From: Verrucomicrobiaceae bacterium
GTDB lineage: Bacteria; Verrucomicrobiota; Verrucomicrobiia; Verrucomicrobiales; Verrucomicrobiaceae
Assembly (NCBI GenBank): GCA_021151605.1
Contig: JAGKWZ010000011.1
Span: forward strand, 1-64,000
Length of the DNA: 64,000 bases
Reading direction: 5' to 3'
Part shown: one piece after another, positions 6,296 through 16,383 of the stretch
Position numbering within the stretch: position 1 is the first letter of the stretch
Layout of the letters: each line of letters opens with the position of its first letter
Program-made: the position numbers and the translations under genes
The notes under the pieces: model-generated
The model's input: the letters and a program-made list of their open reading frames with translations, nothing else
The model's database searches: none
What the model was told of the DNA's origin: nothing

Positions 6296-7389
6296 TCAGC
6301 TCAAATCAAACGCCGCTGAAGCCACGCGCTGGCCGTTGATTTGCAACTCCACCTTGTGATTGCCAGGGTAGTGCTTCCGCGTGGTGAAGTCGCGGATCAC
6401 CTGAGTTTTCGACAGTTCGAGCTTCTCGCCGCTTTGCAGCTCGGTCTCAGTCCATTTGAAGACCTTCGCAGCACTGCCGCCGCTAGCTTTCACATAATGA
6501 ATCAAGTAGTCGATCACGAGGCGCTGCGGATTCCTTGCAGTCGAAATCACCGTGGCGGAAAGCCCCAGCCGCTGGCCCAAAGAAAGGCTTGTTGGTGACA
6601 AGGTCAGCATCGCCTCCACGTCCGCACCTTCCGCGAAACCAAACAACTGCAAGGCCCGTGGATGACCACGCTTGATGAGCGTTCGGCAGGCATGTTTGGC
6701 GATCCAGGACTGCCGATCATCGCGAAGATCCCAGCCTTCCAGCCGCTCCACCACCCATTCGGGATGATCTTTCGTGATGTCATTCAGATGGTTCGCGACT
6801 GACTTCCGCACATAGAGCGCTTCATCGCCTTTCAAGGCTTCCAAAATCGGCGCCGCAGGACTCGGATCAGCCACCAGTGAAGGCAGTCTCATGCCCCACG
6901 GCAGCCGGGGCCGCGAGCCCTCGCTGGCCAGGCGCCGCACATGCTCGCAGTCGTCCTCGGCCCAGCGGCGCATCGTTTTCAGCGCTCGCTTTTGATCCGC
7001 CATGATGAAAGGCCGCACGGCAAACTCTGCCGAGCCATGTTTGGTGAACTCACGCAGCGATTCGAGCGAAAATCAAAGTCGTGCAGGCCAAAGCTCGCGA
7101 CGAAGTCCGAAAGAAAGATCGCCACAAAGCCATGCTCGATCTTCGGAGCCAGGCTGTACAGCACCTCGACCTTTTCACGGAACGATCCCGGCAGCGCTGT
7201 ATCCACGGCGACCGCACATTGGTGAAGCCTCTGCATCAACGTGCGTTCCTCCAGACCTTCGAGTACACTCTGGAGAAACACCTTTTTGCGAAACGGCTTG
7301 GAGAGCGCCGAGAGTTCACGAGCCAGCGATTGATAGCGCTTTTCGTCAAACCAGTCTTTGAGCTGGGCGGGGGGAGATTCGGCTGGCAT
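6296..7389 (-). pseudogene. DNA alkylation repair protein (AlkD-like), frameshifted
   Basis: Two overlapping frames together make one HEAT-repeat DNA alkylation repair protein. The N-terminal part runs from the ATG at 7389 (MPAESPPAQLKDWFDEKRYQ) through HGFVAIFLSDFVASFGLHDF. The C-terminal part has the family hallmarks LRREFTKHGS-like context, RRWAEDDCEHVRRLASEG and SVANHLNDI. The join needs a -1 shift at the TTTT run at 7069-7072 (AAAA on the plus strand); one extra T would restore DFSLESLREFTKHG. AlkD-type enzymes remove bulky N3/N7 alkylpurines. The cause is either a one-base deletion in the organism or a sequencing/assembly error; the coding quality downstream is intact. Confidence 0.75.
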
Positions 7390-7502
7390 GGCTGTTTGAA
7401 TGCGATGCCATGCGGCATTTCCGGCGCTCGATCAACTTCAGCAGCATCTTTTTGTCGGCTGGCCTGAAGATCGAGGGAACATCCAGCGTGAAGCTCTCCG
7501 AC

Positions 7503-8915
7503 ATGAAGCCACTGACTTTCGCCCTCTCCCTTTTCGCCTGTAGCTGCCTCGCCGACACGAACTGGCCTCAATTTCGTGGCGAAGGGGGTCTCGGCATCGG
7601 CACGGGAAAGCCGCCGGTGGAGTTTTCGGCGGAGAAAAACATGAAGTGGCAGGTCGAAGTGCCGCATGGACATTCATCGCCTTGCCTCTGGGGTGACAAG
7701 ATCGCGCTCACCGGCCTCCATGAAGGCAAACTGGTCACGTTTTGCCTCAACAAGACCGATGGACGCGAGCTGTGGCGTGTGGCGGCTCCGGCGGAGAAGA
7801 TCGAAGGGGCGCACCGCATTGGCAGCCCGGCCACGCCGACTTGCTGCACGGATGGCGAGCGCTTGATCGCCTACTTCGGCAGCTATGGCGTGCTGGCGTA
7901 TGATTGGAACGGCAAGGAGCTGTGGAAGAGGCCGCTACCTGCGCCAGTCGTCGAGTTTGGCACCAGCGCCTCGCCGATCCTCGCGGATGGAAAGGTGATC
8001 ATCGTCGCGGATCAGGATGTGGGCAGTTACATGATCGCTCTCGATGTGAAAACGGGCGCGGAAGTGTGGCGGGTGGATCGCAGTGAATTCCGGCGCGGCT
8101 TTTCGACGCCGTTGGTGTGGCGGCATGATGGCGTGGAGGAACTCGTCGTGTGTGGATCGCTTTGGACACGCAGTTATGATCTCAAAGATGGCAAACAGCG
8201 CTGGTCCGTGCGCGGCATGGCGCGGGTGTCGAATGCCAGCCCCGTGGCGGCGGATGGCGTGCTGCTCGTCTCAAGCTGGAACGTCGGCGGTGATGAAGAT
8301 GACCGCGTGCTCATGGAGCCGCATGAGAGCTTTGCCGCCGCGAATGATGCCGACAAAGACGGCCTCCTCACGCTGGAGGAGTTTCCGAAGAGCAAAATCA
8401 AAGACCGCTTCTCGCAGATCGACGCCGACAAGGACGGCAAGGTGACGAAGGCCGAGTATGAAACCATGCGCGGCATGTTTGCCGATGCCGTGAACCAGCT
8501 CTTCGCCATCAAACCCGGCGGCAGTGGTGACATCACGGACACGCATGTCGTCTGGCAGCAAAACAAGCACCTGCCGTATGTGTCATCGCCCATTGCCACG
8601 AATGGCCGCGTGTTCACCATGAAGAGCGGCGGACTCGCCAGCGCCTACGATGCCAAAAGCGGCAGCCCCCTTTACCAAGCCGAACGCGTCGATGCCTCCG
8701 GCGACTACTATGCGTCCGCCGTCAGCGCCGATGGCCGCCTCTATGTCACGTCACAACGCGGCACCGTCGTCGTGCTGGATGCCACGAGCGACACGCTGAA
8801 GGTCCTGGCACGAAACGACCTCAAGGCCTCCGTCTTTGCCTCACCGGCCATCGTGGATGGCGTGATCTATGTGCGCACGGACAAGCACGTGATGGCGTTC
8901 GGGGAAGCTCAGTAG
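7503..8915 (+). CDS. Secreted PQQ-like beta-propeller protein with an EF-hand pair
   Basis: 470 residues from the ATG at 7503, selected because it opens directly on a signal peptide (MKPLTFALSLFACSCLA). The chain contains propeller blades with typical phrases (TNWPQFRGEGGLG, LTGLHEGKLVTFCLN, MIALDVKTGAEVW, SAYDAKSGSPLYQ, VVVLDATSDTL). Between the fifth and sixth blades two calcium-binding loops are inserted: DADKDGLLTLEEF and DADKDGKVTKAEY. This architecture is frequent in Planctomycetes and Verrucomicrobia. It may act as a scaffold or sugar/alcohol-binding protein outside the cytoplasm; no PQQ-dehydrogenase catalytic residues were identified. Confidence 0.75.
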   Translation: MKPLTFALSLFACSCLADTNWPQFRGEGGLGIGTGKPPVEFSAEKNMKWQVEVPHGHSSPCLWGDKIALTGLHEGKLVTFCLNKTDGRELWRVAAPAEKIEGAHRIGSPATPTCCTDGERLIAYFGSYGVLAYDWNGKELWKRPLPAPVVEFGTSASPILADGKVIIVADQDVGSYMIALDVKTGAEVWRVDRSEFRRGFSTPLVWRHDGVEELVVCGSLWTRSYDLKDGKQRWSVRGMARVSNASPVAADGVLLVSSWNVGGDEDDRVLMEPHESFAAANDADKDGLLTLEEFPKSKIKDRFSQIDADKDGKVTKAEYETMRGMFADAVNQLFAIKPGGSGDITDTHVVWQQNKHLPYVSSPIATNGRVFTMKSGGLASAYDAKSGSPLYQAERVDASGDYYASAVSADGRLYVTSQRGTVVVLDATSDTLKVLARNDLKASVFASPAIVDGVIYVRTDKHVMAFGEAQ

Positions 8916-8994
8916 CACCTTTGCTTTTGTCATAACGCAGTCACCCAGAGCCGCATCGCTTGCCACATCGCCCCAGCGGCCTAGTTTGTCAGAG

Positions 8995-11496
8995 ATGCTT
9001 CTGCTTCGCCCCATCGTTCATAGCTTCCTCCTGCTCGCCAGCACCGTTTCCTCGGTGCGTGCCGTCGATTTGGAGGAAGTGCCAGAGTACCGTGCTGTGC
9101 GTCAGGCCCTGCTGGATGGGCTGCCCGCTGTGGCAGCCATGAAGGCCACCCGCCTCATGGAGGCTGCCGAGCCTCAATCGACCGAGCGGCAAACCCTGGC
9201 ATCCCTGGCGGTGGAAGCCTGGGTGCGCGCTCGGGATGGCCGAGCTGCACTGGTAATCCTCCAAAAGGAAAAGGTGCCGAATGCCGATTTCTGGGTCGCT
9301 CAGGCTCATGTGCAGGCGGGTGAACTCGACCTCGCAGAAAAGCTGCTGACCAGCCGCATGCGAGAAAACAAGGCGACGAGTCAGGAGCGGTTCCTGTTGG
9401 CTCAGGTGAGTCTGGCCACAGGAAATCTTACCCAGGCACGCGAGATCCTCGAGCCGTTGCGGAAAAATGAAGACAAGATCATCTCCACTCGTGCCAGCCG
9501 TATGTGGGATGAGGTGGAGCTACGTGCCGGGCGCGTGCAGCAGGCGCTGGCAGATCTCTTGCTCCCTGACCAGCCACTGGATGACAAAGCCCGACTGCTA
9601 CTTGCCCAGGGGCTCGTTGAGGCTGGCAAACAGGCCGAGGCACAGGCACAGCTCCGCGAACTGGTGAGTGGCACTCGGGGAGGGGAGCGGGTGCATCATG
9701 CGGCCTCTATCCTGCTCGCAGACTCCTTTTTCCGCCAAAATAACCTCACCCAGGCGATCGATGTGCTCGTGCAGTTCCTCGACAACACGGCGGAAAGCGA
9801 CCTGTGGTCCAGTGCCTTTGATCTCCTGGCTCAGTGTCTGATGAAGCAGAGTCAGGTCTCCCCGCCTGATGCCACACTGCGCTGGCTGGCCGAGGGTAAT
9901 GCCGCCCAGCGTGCCGCCCTGACGGCACCTGCCACGACTTCCATGTTTCAAGGTCATGCCATGCTGCTGCTGGCGCGCTGGCTGACCTCACGAGACAGAA
10001 ACTTCGAGGCGCTCGGGCTCCTCGAGGCGCAGCTCCAGGTCCACGTCGGCCATCCTCAGACGGAAGAGGCCATGCAGCTCGCGCTGGAGACATACAGTGC
10101 AGGGAAGGCAGATGCCAGAGTGGCTGCGCTGACTGAAATGTGGCGTCACCGTTTCGGTGCCAAGGGGTCGTCCGTGATCGAGTTCATCACCGCTGGCACG
10201 GCTTTCACGCGCGGTGATTTCCCGCGTGCGGCTGAACTTTTTCAAACCGCTGCCAACCTCGCCACCACGCTGGCTGAGCGTCGTTCAGCGCTTTACAATG
10301 CCGGCGTCGCTGCACTGCGCGCGGGTGAGCTGGCCCTGTATCACTCTCTCCTTTCCCAGCTTCAAGTGGTGAGTGCCGATGCCTCTGCGCAACTGCAGCT
10401 TGATCGTGCACTCGAACTGGCGGCAAAGGCGAAGCCCGAAGCGGAACCAGAACTGCGTCAATTCATCCAGCAGAACCCTCAGCATCCGCGACTTTTCGAG
10501 GCTCAAATCACCCTGGCTGAATTGTTGCTGCTGCGCGTGCCCACCGATTTTGCCGAGGTGGATCGGGCCATCCAGACGGCGGAGAGCACTCCCGGCATCA
10601 TAGACAAGCAGCGTGAGCGTGTGCTGCTGACACGCCTGTGGAGGTTGGACAGGCAGGGCCGACTGAAGGAACTCACCGAGATCGGCACCACTTTCCTCAA
10701 AGCCTGGCCTGCTGCCAGCCAGGCGGCCCTCGTGAGAATGAAGGTGGCTGATGCCTACTTCCGCCTGGAGAACTTCGCTGCGGCTCGCACCGAATTTGAA
10801 CTTGTCGCCAAAGACACCACTGCATCCCCCTATGCCGACACGGCACTCTATTTTGCAGGCATGTCGTCTCTTTCCATGATGAGCGATGAAGGGCGCGAAA
10901 CGGCGATCAGCCTCTGGCAGGAACTCGCCGAACGAGGCGGCCCGCTCAGCATCCCCGCCCGCCAGCAGCAGGCCATGGCCAAAAGACGAGCGGGTCAAGA
11001 AGCCGAGGCGCTGACTTTGCTCGACTCGCTGCTCGCCGAGGAAAACCTTTCCAAGGAACTGCGGCGCTCGCTCACTTGCGAAAAGGTCGAAATCTTGATG
11101 GTGCTTGGCAAATCAGACGCCTCAGCCCTCACCGCCGCCATCTCCCTGCTGGAGGAGTTTCTCCGTGGGAATGATCTACCTTTCCAATGGCGGGCGCGTG
11201 GCGGCTATACACTCGCCGTGGCGCTGCACTCCGCCGGACGCGATACCGAAGCGCTGGAGGCCAGCTACGATGTCGTCCAGGCCACTGGCTACACCGGCCC
11301 CGCTGACCCAGCCGAGTTCCGCTGGTTTTACCGCGCCGGATTCTTTGGCATCGACCTTCTGGAGCAAGGCAAGCAGTGGGAACCCGCCGCCCGTCTCGCC
11401 GAAAAGCTGGCCACCACGTCCGGCGAACGAGCCCCCGAAGCCAAGGAGCGGGCCACCAAAATTCGCCTCGAGCACTTCCTCTGGGATGGGAAATAG
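8995..11496 (+). CDS. Secreted tetratricopeptide-repeat protein
   Basis: 833 residues. The ATG at 8995 is preferred over the TTG at 8986 because it starts a signal peptide (MLLLRPIVHSFLLLASTVSS). The rest is almost wholly alpha-helical, with alanine/leucine-rich TPR-like pairs such as AQVSLATGNLTQAREILEPL, AGKQAEAQAQLREL and ADAYFRLENFAAARTEFELV. Such proteins act as periplasmic or envelope assembly scaffolds. It follows the PQQ/EF-hand gene with an 80-base gap and may be co-transcribed. The specific partner is unknown. Confidence 0.7.
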   Translation: MLLLRPIVHSFLLLASTVSSVRAVDLEEVPEYRAVRQALLDGLPAVAAMKATRLMEAAEPQSTERQTLASLAVEAWVRARDGRAALVILQKEKVPNADFWVAQAHVQAGELDLAEKLLTSRMRENKATSQERFLLAQVSLATGNLTQAREILEPLRKNEDKIISTRASRMWDEVELRAGRVQQALADLLLPDQPLDDKARLLLAQGLVEAGKQAEAQAQLRELVSGTRGGERVHHAASILLADSFFRQNNLTQAIDVLVQFLDNTAESDLWSSAFDLLAQCLMKQSQVSPPDATLRWLAEGNAAQRAALTAPATTSMFQGHAMLLLARWLTSRDRNFEALGLLEAQLQVHVGHPQTEEAMQLALETYSAGKADARVAALTEMWRHRFGAKGSSVIEFITAGTAFTRGDFPRAAELFQTAANLATTLAERRSALYNAGVAALRAGELALYHSLLSQLQVVSADASAQLQLDRALELAAKAKPEAEPELRQFIQQNPQHPRLFEAQITLAELLLLRVPTDFAEVDRAIQTAESTPGIIDKQRERVLLTRLWRLDRQGRLKELTEIGTTFLKAWPAASQAALVRMKVADAYFRLENFAAARTEFELVAKDTTASPYADTALYFAGMSSLSMMSDEGRETAISLWQELAERGGPLSIPARQQQAMAKRRAGQEAEALTLLDSLLAEENLSKELRRSLTCEKVEILMVLGKSDASALTAAISLLEEFLRGNDLPFQWRARGGYTLAVALHSAGRDTEALEASYDVVQATGYTGPADPAEFRWFYRAGFFGIDLLEQGKQWEPAARLAEKLATTSGERAPEAKERATKIRLEHFLWDGK

Positions 11497-11619
11497 ATGG
11501 CCTGGAAGGATTCCATCATCAGCTAGATAGAAGCATTGACATCACCGGGGCTGTTTTTACACTCCGAGTGTCTAATTTAGCCAATCAACAGCAAACGGAA
11601 CAGTGGAGGTCATCAGAGA

Positions 11620-11880
11620 ATGAGGAACGACGACTTTGAAGAGCAGCCAAGGCGCGGCAAACCGCCGCTCCATTCTGAAAAGATCATAACAGACCGGAAG
11701 ATTTTCTTTCTGGATCTGAAGGAGAACGAGCGCGGCCGTGTGATCAAAATCACCGAGGATGTGCGTGGGCGCCGGGACACCATCATGCTGCCCGTGGAGG
11801 CGGCGGATGAGTTTCTGGATGCTCTGCAGCGCATCCTCGAACTCGAGCGCGATCTTCCAGAACTGGCTCAGGCCGAGTAG
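11620..11880 (+). CDS. PUR-alpha-like nucleic-acid-binding protein (DUF3276 type)
   Basis: 86 residues with the single PUR-repeat pattern: RKIFFLDLKENERGRVIKIT (strands), RGRRDTIMLPVEAADEF and a terminal helix LDALQRILELERDL. The closest known type is the bacterial PurA/BpuR family (DUF3276), which binds single-stranded DNA and RNA. The charged N-terminus MRNDDFEEQPRRGKPP is probably disordered. It is likely cytosolic and global in action, as inferred from the family. Confidence 0.7.
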   Translation: MRNDDFEEQPRRGKPPLHSEKIITDRKIFFLDLKENERGRVIKITEDVRGRRDTIMLPVEAADEFLDALQRILELERDLPELAQAE

Positions 11881-11956
11881 CGGCTTGGCTTCGACTCAGC
11901 GGCTTGAGCCGGTGGATTCGGATTGCCAATCCAGCGCTGTGGGATCAATTGCGGCC

Positions 11957-12394
11957 ATGTCCGCCAAACCTGATCCCGCCACGCTTCCTTGCAGTCCTCT
12001 CGATGAGACCGCTGGTCTGAAATACTTCCCACGCATGATCGGCAAAATCCGCCTGCAAGCCGAAGGGAAGCTGTGGGAGGATCTACATGCCAATCTCGGC
12101 AAAGGCAGCGATGGAGCGCTGGTGGACTTCCTGCACGTCAACTATGACGAACTTAAGGCCCGCGTGCTCGAAGGCGGTTCTGACGAGGACATCCTGCAAT
12201 GGTGTCAGGAACGCAATAGGCCGCTAAACGACAACGAAAAGCTGATCTGGAATCACTACGTCAAGACGCTCGGCTGGAATGACCACATCACCGCTATCTT
12301 GGCGAAGCGTAAGGCCGATGGCGGTCTCGGAGATCGTGAGGACATCCAGACCATCGCGCATTACATCGACGTGGATGAGGGAAGGCTGCCGTAA
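11957..12394 (+). CDS. DUF5069 family protein
   Basis: 145 residues from the ATG at 11957 (MSAKPDPATLPCSPLDETAG). The upstream open frame overlaps the PUR gene and lacks a sensible start. Phrases such as YFPRMIGKIRLQAEGKLWED, DFLHVNYDELKARVLEGGSD and WCQERNRPLND match the small DUF5069 family found mainly in Verrucomicrobia. Function unknown; probably soluble and helical. It ends 30 bases before the convergent ABC transporter gene. Confidence 0.65.
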   Translation: MSAKPDPATLPCSPLDETAGLKYFPRMIGKIRLQAEGKLWEDLHANLGKGSDGALVDFLHVNYDELKARVLEGGSDEDILQWCQERNRPLNDNEKLIWNHYVKTLGWNDHITAILAKRKADGGLGDREDIQTIAHYIDVDEGRLP

Positions 12395-12423
12395 AGGTCT
12401 GAGGTGACGTGGGAGTCTGCAAA

Positions 12424-14154
12424 TCACTCCCACTGGCTGCCTTTGCTGCCCACATAGGCCATGCTCAGGCCGATGATGATGTGCGCCAGCAGGACAAATC
12501 CCGCCAGCTCTGGTGTGACGAGGCTGGTCTCGGTCACTTTCTTCACGGCATCGTAAAAGGCGGTGTCGCTCATGCTGCGCAGGCTGCCAGACCATGCCCA
12601 AAAAGCGGCGATGAAGGGATTCACCGCGCCCTCGATCCAGTCTGGCAGACTGAGCACAGCGCCAGAGAGTGGGAGCTGGAAGCCGACGAGATAGATGCTG
12701 AGGATCGTGGCCTTTTCTGGTGTGCGGCACATGGCGCTGATGCCCAGGCAGACGCTGGTCATGGCGGCGGAGACGAGCACGAGCAGGCCGAGCTGGGTGA
12801 TCAGATCTCCAGGGAGCCCTCCAGTGATCATGTCCACAAAGATGCCCATCCAGATACTCTGCGCCAAAACGAAGACGCCGAGGAATAGCACCTTGCTGAT
12901 CACATAGGCCATCGTGCTGAGGCCGCCGAGTTTCTCGCGCTCCAGGATGGGCCTTTCCCCGGCGATCTCTCGGGCGGCGTTGTTGCTGGCCATTAGGGTG
13001 ACGAGCACGACCTGCAGCATGATGAGCCCGCTGACGAGCCCGCCTGCATTCAGCTGATCCACGAGGTAGTCTGACTTTTGCTGGATCTCATACAGTATGT
13101 CGCTGTCCTGACGCTGACTGAGCTGCTTGAGTGGTTTGATGCCATCGAGGGCGAAGATGACGACGAGCAGCGGGAAGCCAAAAAGCATGGCCAGGTGCAG
13201 CCAGACCTGCCCGGAATCACGGCGGAAGATCGTCCAGCGTCGTTGAAGCAGGGTGAAGACCTGACTCATCAGGCTGGGGAGTTCCTCGGGAGCCACGACT
13301 TCGTGCTCGTGATCGTCTTCCTTTGGCTGAGGCGGCGCGTTTTCGAGCAGCATCTTTTCATAATGCTCGCGCTTCTTCTGCCAGGACTCATGCCAGCCCT
13401 GGGCCTCACGCTGAGTCAGGCGGAGATAGACCTCCTCGGGATGCTCGACCGTGAAATAGTGGGTGAGCATCTTCGGCGGGCCATGATAGACGAGGCGGCC
13501 CTGATACATGACGAGCACGCTGTCAAAGGCCTCCAAGCTGGCGAGACTGTGAGTCACATTGATGACGAGTCGGCGTGGGTTCTCGCGGGAGAGAATGCGC
13601 AGGAGGTCGGTGATCTCGCGCTCAGACTTCGGGTCGAGACCGCTGGTGACTTCATCACAGAGCAGCAGGCAGGGATTCGTGACAAGCTCCAGCGCCAGGC
13701 CGAGTCGGCGTTTTTGCCCCCCAGACAGCACTTTGATCCGCCGATCTGCCAAGTCGGTGAGGCCCGTGATTTCCAGGATCTTGTCCAGCTTCGGCTCGAA
13801 GTCGTCCGTGCCAGGGAGCTGCGTGCGCAGTGACATGCTGTTGGCGATGCATTCTTCCACGGTCAGCAGATCGTGAGCCACGCTGAACTGCGGCACGTAG
13901 CCGAGTTCACCGGGATGCAGGTCCTCCTCTTCTTTGAGATCGCGGCTCTCCCAGCACAGCTCGCCATCCGTTTGCTCAGTGATCCCGGCGATGACCTTCA
14001 GGAGCGTGGTTTTGCCGCAGCCAGAGGGGCCCACGATGGCCATGAGGTGCCCCTGGGGGACGCTGAAGGCCACCTCGCGGAGGAGGTGCAGGCTTTCGTG
14101 TTCCGAGCCCGGTGGGGCATCGATTTCAAGACCAACGTTGCGTGCTTCGAGCAT
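12424..14154 (-). CDS. ABC transporter, ATPase fused to ABC-2 type permease
   Basis: 576 residues. The N-terminal half is an ATPase with Walker A VGPSGCGKTT, signature VLSGGQKRRLGLAL, Walker B LLCDEVTSGLD and the switch histidine in NVTHSLASL. The C-terminal half has about six membrane helices (for example LHLAMLFGFPLLVVIFALDG, LIMLQVVLVTLMAS, VLAQSIWMGIFVDM). The ATPase-then-permease order and DEVTSGLD resemble ABCG-type exporters, so it would act as a dimer of half-transporters. The substrate is unknown. Convergent with DUF5069. Confidence 0.85.
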   Translation of the reverse strand: MLEARNVGLEIDAPPGSEHESLHLLREVAFSVPQGHLMAIVGPSGCGKTTLLKVIAGITEQTDGELCWESRDLKEEEDLHPGELGYVPQFSVAHDLLTVEECIANSMSLRTQLPGTDDFEPKLDKILEITGLTDLADRRIKVLSGGQKRRLGLALELVTNPCLLLCDEVTSGLDPKSEREITDLLRILSRENPRRLVINVTHSLASLEAFDSVLVMYQGRLVYHGPPKMLTHYFTVEHPEEVYLRLTQREAQGWHESWQKKREHYEKMLLENAPPQPKEDDHEHEVVAPEELPSLMSQVFTLLQRRWTIFRRDSGQVWLHLAMLFGFPLLVVIFALDGIKPLKQLSQRQDSDILYEIQQKSDYLVDQLNAGGLVSGLIMLQVVLVTLMASNNAAREIAGERPILEREKLGGLSTMAYVISKVLFLGVFVLAQSIWMGIFVDMITGGLPGDLITQLGLLVLVSAAMTSVCLGISAMCRTPEKATILSIYLVGFQLPLSGAVLSLPDWIEGAVNPFIAAFWAWSGSLRSMSDTAFYDAVKKVTETSLVTPELAGFVLLAHIIIGLSMAYVGSKGSQWE

Positions 14155-14252
14155 GAGCGATCATAGGCCAGAACCACGCGTGGGTGGCAAGAAAGATCGT
14201 CACGGCTCTGCCATTGGTGCAGAGGGGCGGCCTAGCACCTAGCGCAGGCAGA

Positions 14253-14699
14253 TCATGACGATCTACGTTTTCCCAGCCGGTAGGCCGTGCCGCAGTACAT
14301 GCAGCGGAAGCCGAAAGTCGTAAGCAGCGAGAGCACCGCCGAAGCCCGGTGAGACAGCGGCCAGAGACGGAATGCCTCGGCGTGCTTGTGACAGCGGCGC
14401 TGGCGCATCACCGCACCATGGCAGAGTGGGCAGGTGAGCGATTCTCCAATGATAAAAACGACACCACGGGTGATCACGACGAGTGCCAGGCCTCCGAGCG
14501 CCAGCCAGCCCCACTCCGGCAGATGAGTGATCACCATGCCCGCAGCCCCGGCCACGAATGCAAGGAAGCCAAAAAAGGCTAAAAGCAGCAGCAGGGCGAC
14601 GACCAGCAGCTTCAATGAGTGGGGAAAGTGCCGCACCCGCCGCTCGCGAGATACCTCACGAGGGCGTGGTTCAGCAGGGCGGAAGCCGGGGTCTTTCAT
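14253..14699 (-). CDS. Two-helix membrane protein with a zinc-ribbon-like tail
   Basis: 148 residues. A basic N-terminus is followed by two membrane helices (LLVVALLLLLAFFGFLAFVA and WGWLALGGLALVVITRGVVF). A C-terminal part carries two Cys-X2-Cys pairs (CPLCHG and CMYCG), about 47 residues apart, that could bind one zinc ion. No family name was recognised. Divergent from the ABC-2 permease genes, 141 bases apart. Confidence 0.6.
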   Translation of the reverse strand: MKDPGFRPAEPRPREVSRERRVRHFPHSLKLLVVALLLLLAFFGFLAFVAGAAGMVITHLPEWGWLALGGLALVVITRGVVFIIGESLTCPLCHGAVMRQRRCHKHAEAFRLWPLSHRASAVLSLLTTFGFRCMYCGTAYRLGKRRSS

Positions 14700-14840
14700 G
14701 AGCGAAATCGGGATCTGCTCTGAATTAGCGAGGTGCAGCTGCTTCGGAAAGAATAAAAAGTCAGAGTGATCGAGAAGTCCTTTTTATCCTTTCCGTCCCC
14801 GGCGACCTTCGCTAGCTCTAGGGACTCAGACTTCACTCCC

Positions 14841-16268
14841 ATGTCCACCGCGCTGCTCCCACTCACCGACTTTCCGGACCGGCTCTCGCCCATGGTCGTG
14901 AAGGAACTCCGCCAGGGCCTGCGCACGCGTGCCTTTGCCAGCACCCTGCTGCTGCTGCACGGGCTGCTCATCATCACCACCCTCATCACCGGCTCCGCAA
15001 GCAATGCCGATGACACCCGCTGGATGTTTGACGGCCTCTCCACGCTCGTGCTGTGTTTCATCATGCCCTTCCGTGTCTCGAATGCGCTGGCTGAGGAGGT
15101 GAAGCTGAACACGCTGGACATGCTCATGCTCACCCGTCTGTCCTGCGGGCGCATCGTTTTTGGCAAATGGGCCAGCGTGGCGCTTCAGGCGGGCCTCATG
15201 ACCCTCAGCCTCATGCCCTACGTCGTCGCGCGCTACGTCTTCGGCGGACTGGAGCTCACCACCGAGCTGCTCATGCTCGGGGCGAAGTGGCTCGCTGGCA
15301 TCGTCATTACTGCCGCGCTCGTGGCACTTTCCACCATCCGGCAGAGCTGGCTGCGCATGGTGCTTATCATTGTGCCGCTTTTCTTCGGCGGCTTTGGGCT
15401 CTTTGGCTGGTTTTTTGCCGTGTCCATGAGCCGGAGCTTTGGTGGTGGCGTCAGCGCCGGGCCGGCGACCCTCGAGATCGCAGCGATTCTCGGCAGCATC
15501 GCCTTATCGGCCTGGGCCATCTTTGCCTTCCTCAGTCTGGCCGCCTCACGCATTTCACCGCCGAGTGAACCTCTCGCCTGGCTGAAGCGCAGCGTCCACG
15601 TCGTGGCGTTCTTCATCCCCGTCATCGCTTACTGGATCACCGGAGAACAGGCCCTGCTCGCCACCTGCTTCCCCATTCTCGCCTTGCTCACCGTGGATTC
15701 GCTCACGGAGACGCTGAACGACGTGCCTTCCGCCTATGCTCCGTTTTATCGTCGCGGCATTTTTGGTCGCTGTCTGGTGAACGTGCTGGCACCTGGCTGG
15801 GCTTCGGGATTCTGGCTCTCGCTGGCCATGGGCGCTGCGATTGCCGCCTTGATGGCGACCACGGGTGGCAGTGATGAGCTGCCCTACTTCGTGCTCGCCG
15901 CGTGTTCCGTGTGGATGATCAGTTGCCTCATCCAGTTGCTGCCCACACGACATTCGAACGATCTCCTGCCCATCTTCCTCGGCCTCTTTGCTCTCGTTTA
16001 CCTCATCACCGCCATGTTCTCCGGGCTCGGCGTCATCGTGGCAAAAAGCGCTGGCGAGCAGCCCTGGTTCCTCACCATCCTGCCGCCGGCGGCGATCATC
16101 GGGGCGCAAAGCATCTCTTCCGGCGCACAGCGTGACGAGTTCCTGCGCACCGCCATGCTTTGCGCCACCGCCTGGCCGCTGCTCCACCTCGTGCTCAGCC
16201 TGCGCGCCTGGAAAAGCTTGCGCCCCGTCCGTGAAGAAGCCCGCCAGCTCGCCACCGGCCCCGCATGA
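14841..16268 (+). CDS. ABC-2 type permease, paralog 1 of 3
   Basis: 475 residues from the ATG at 14841 (MSTALLPLTDFPDRLSPMVV); the longer frame begins in non-coding sequence. After the shared motif RLSPMVVKELRQGLRTR come about twelve hydrophobic helices. The block NTLDMLMLTRLSCGRIVFGK is typical of ABC-2 permeases (E-x-x-L-D-x-L-x-x-T type). No ATPase is encoded next to it on this strand; the stand-alone ATPase at 33416 is a candidate partner. It overlaps the next gene by ATGA at 16265-16268, so the two are translationally coupled. Confidence 0.75.
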   Translation: MSTALLPLTDFPDRLSPMVVKELRQGLRTRAFASTLLLLHGLLIITTLITGSASNADDTRWMFDGLSTLVLCFIMPFRVSNALAEEVKLNTLDMLMLTRLSCGRIVFGKWASVALQAGLMTLSLMPYVVARYVFGGLELTTELLMLGAKWLAGIVITAALVALSTIRQSWLRMVLIIVPLFFGGFGLFGWFFAVSMSRSFGGGVSAGPATLEIAAILGSIALSAWAIFAFLSLAASRISPPSEPLAWLKRSVHVVAFFIPVIAYWITGEQALLATCFPILALLTVDSLTETLNDVPSAYAPFYRRGIFGRCLVNVLAPGWASGFWLSLAMGAAIAALMATTGGSDELPYFVLAACSVWMISCLIQLLPTRHSNDLLPIFLGLFALVYLITAMFSGLGVIVAKSAGEQPWFLTILPPAAIIGAQSISSGAQRDEFLRTAMLCATAWPLLHLVLSLRAWKSLRPVREEARQLATGPA

Positions 16269-16383
16269 CCTCCAGCCTGCCAGCCCTGCGTGATTTCAGC
16301 GACCGCCTCAGCCCGATGGTGGTCAAAGAGATGCGCCAGGGCCTCAGGACACGCTTTTTCACAGCGGCGCTGATCTTGTTTCA
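16259..16383 (+). repeat. 125-bp direct repeat at the 5' end of permease paralog 2
   Basis: This segment and 17749-17873 are identical except for about 3 bases, while the remaining gene bodies are clearly divergent. It spans the last bases of the previous gene and the first 119 coding bases. Recent duplication or gene conversion is the simplest explanation. Confidence 0.85.

Noticed and set aside
7069..7072. Programmed -1 frameshift in the AlkD-like gene
   Set aside because: There is no typical slippery heptamer or downstream structure that I can see, so a one-base deletion or sequence error is more likely.
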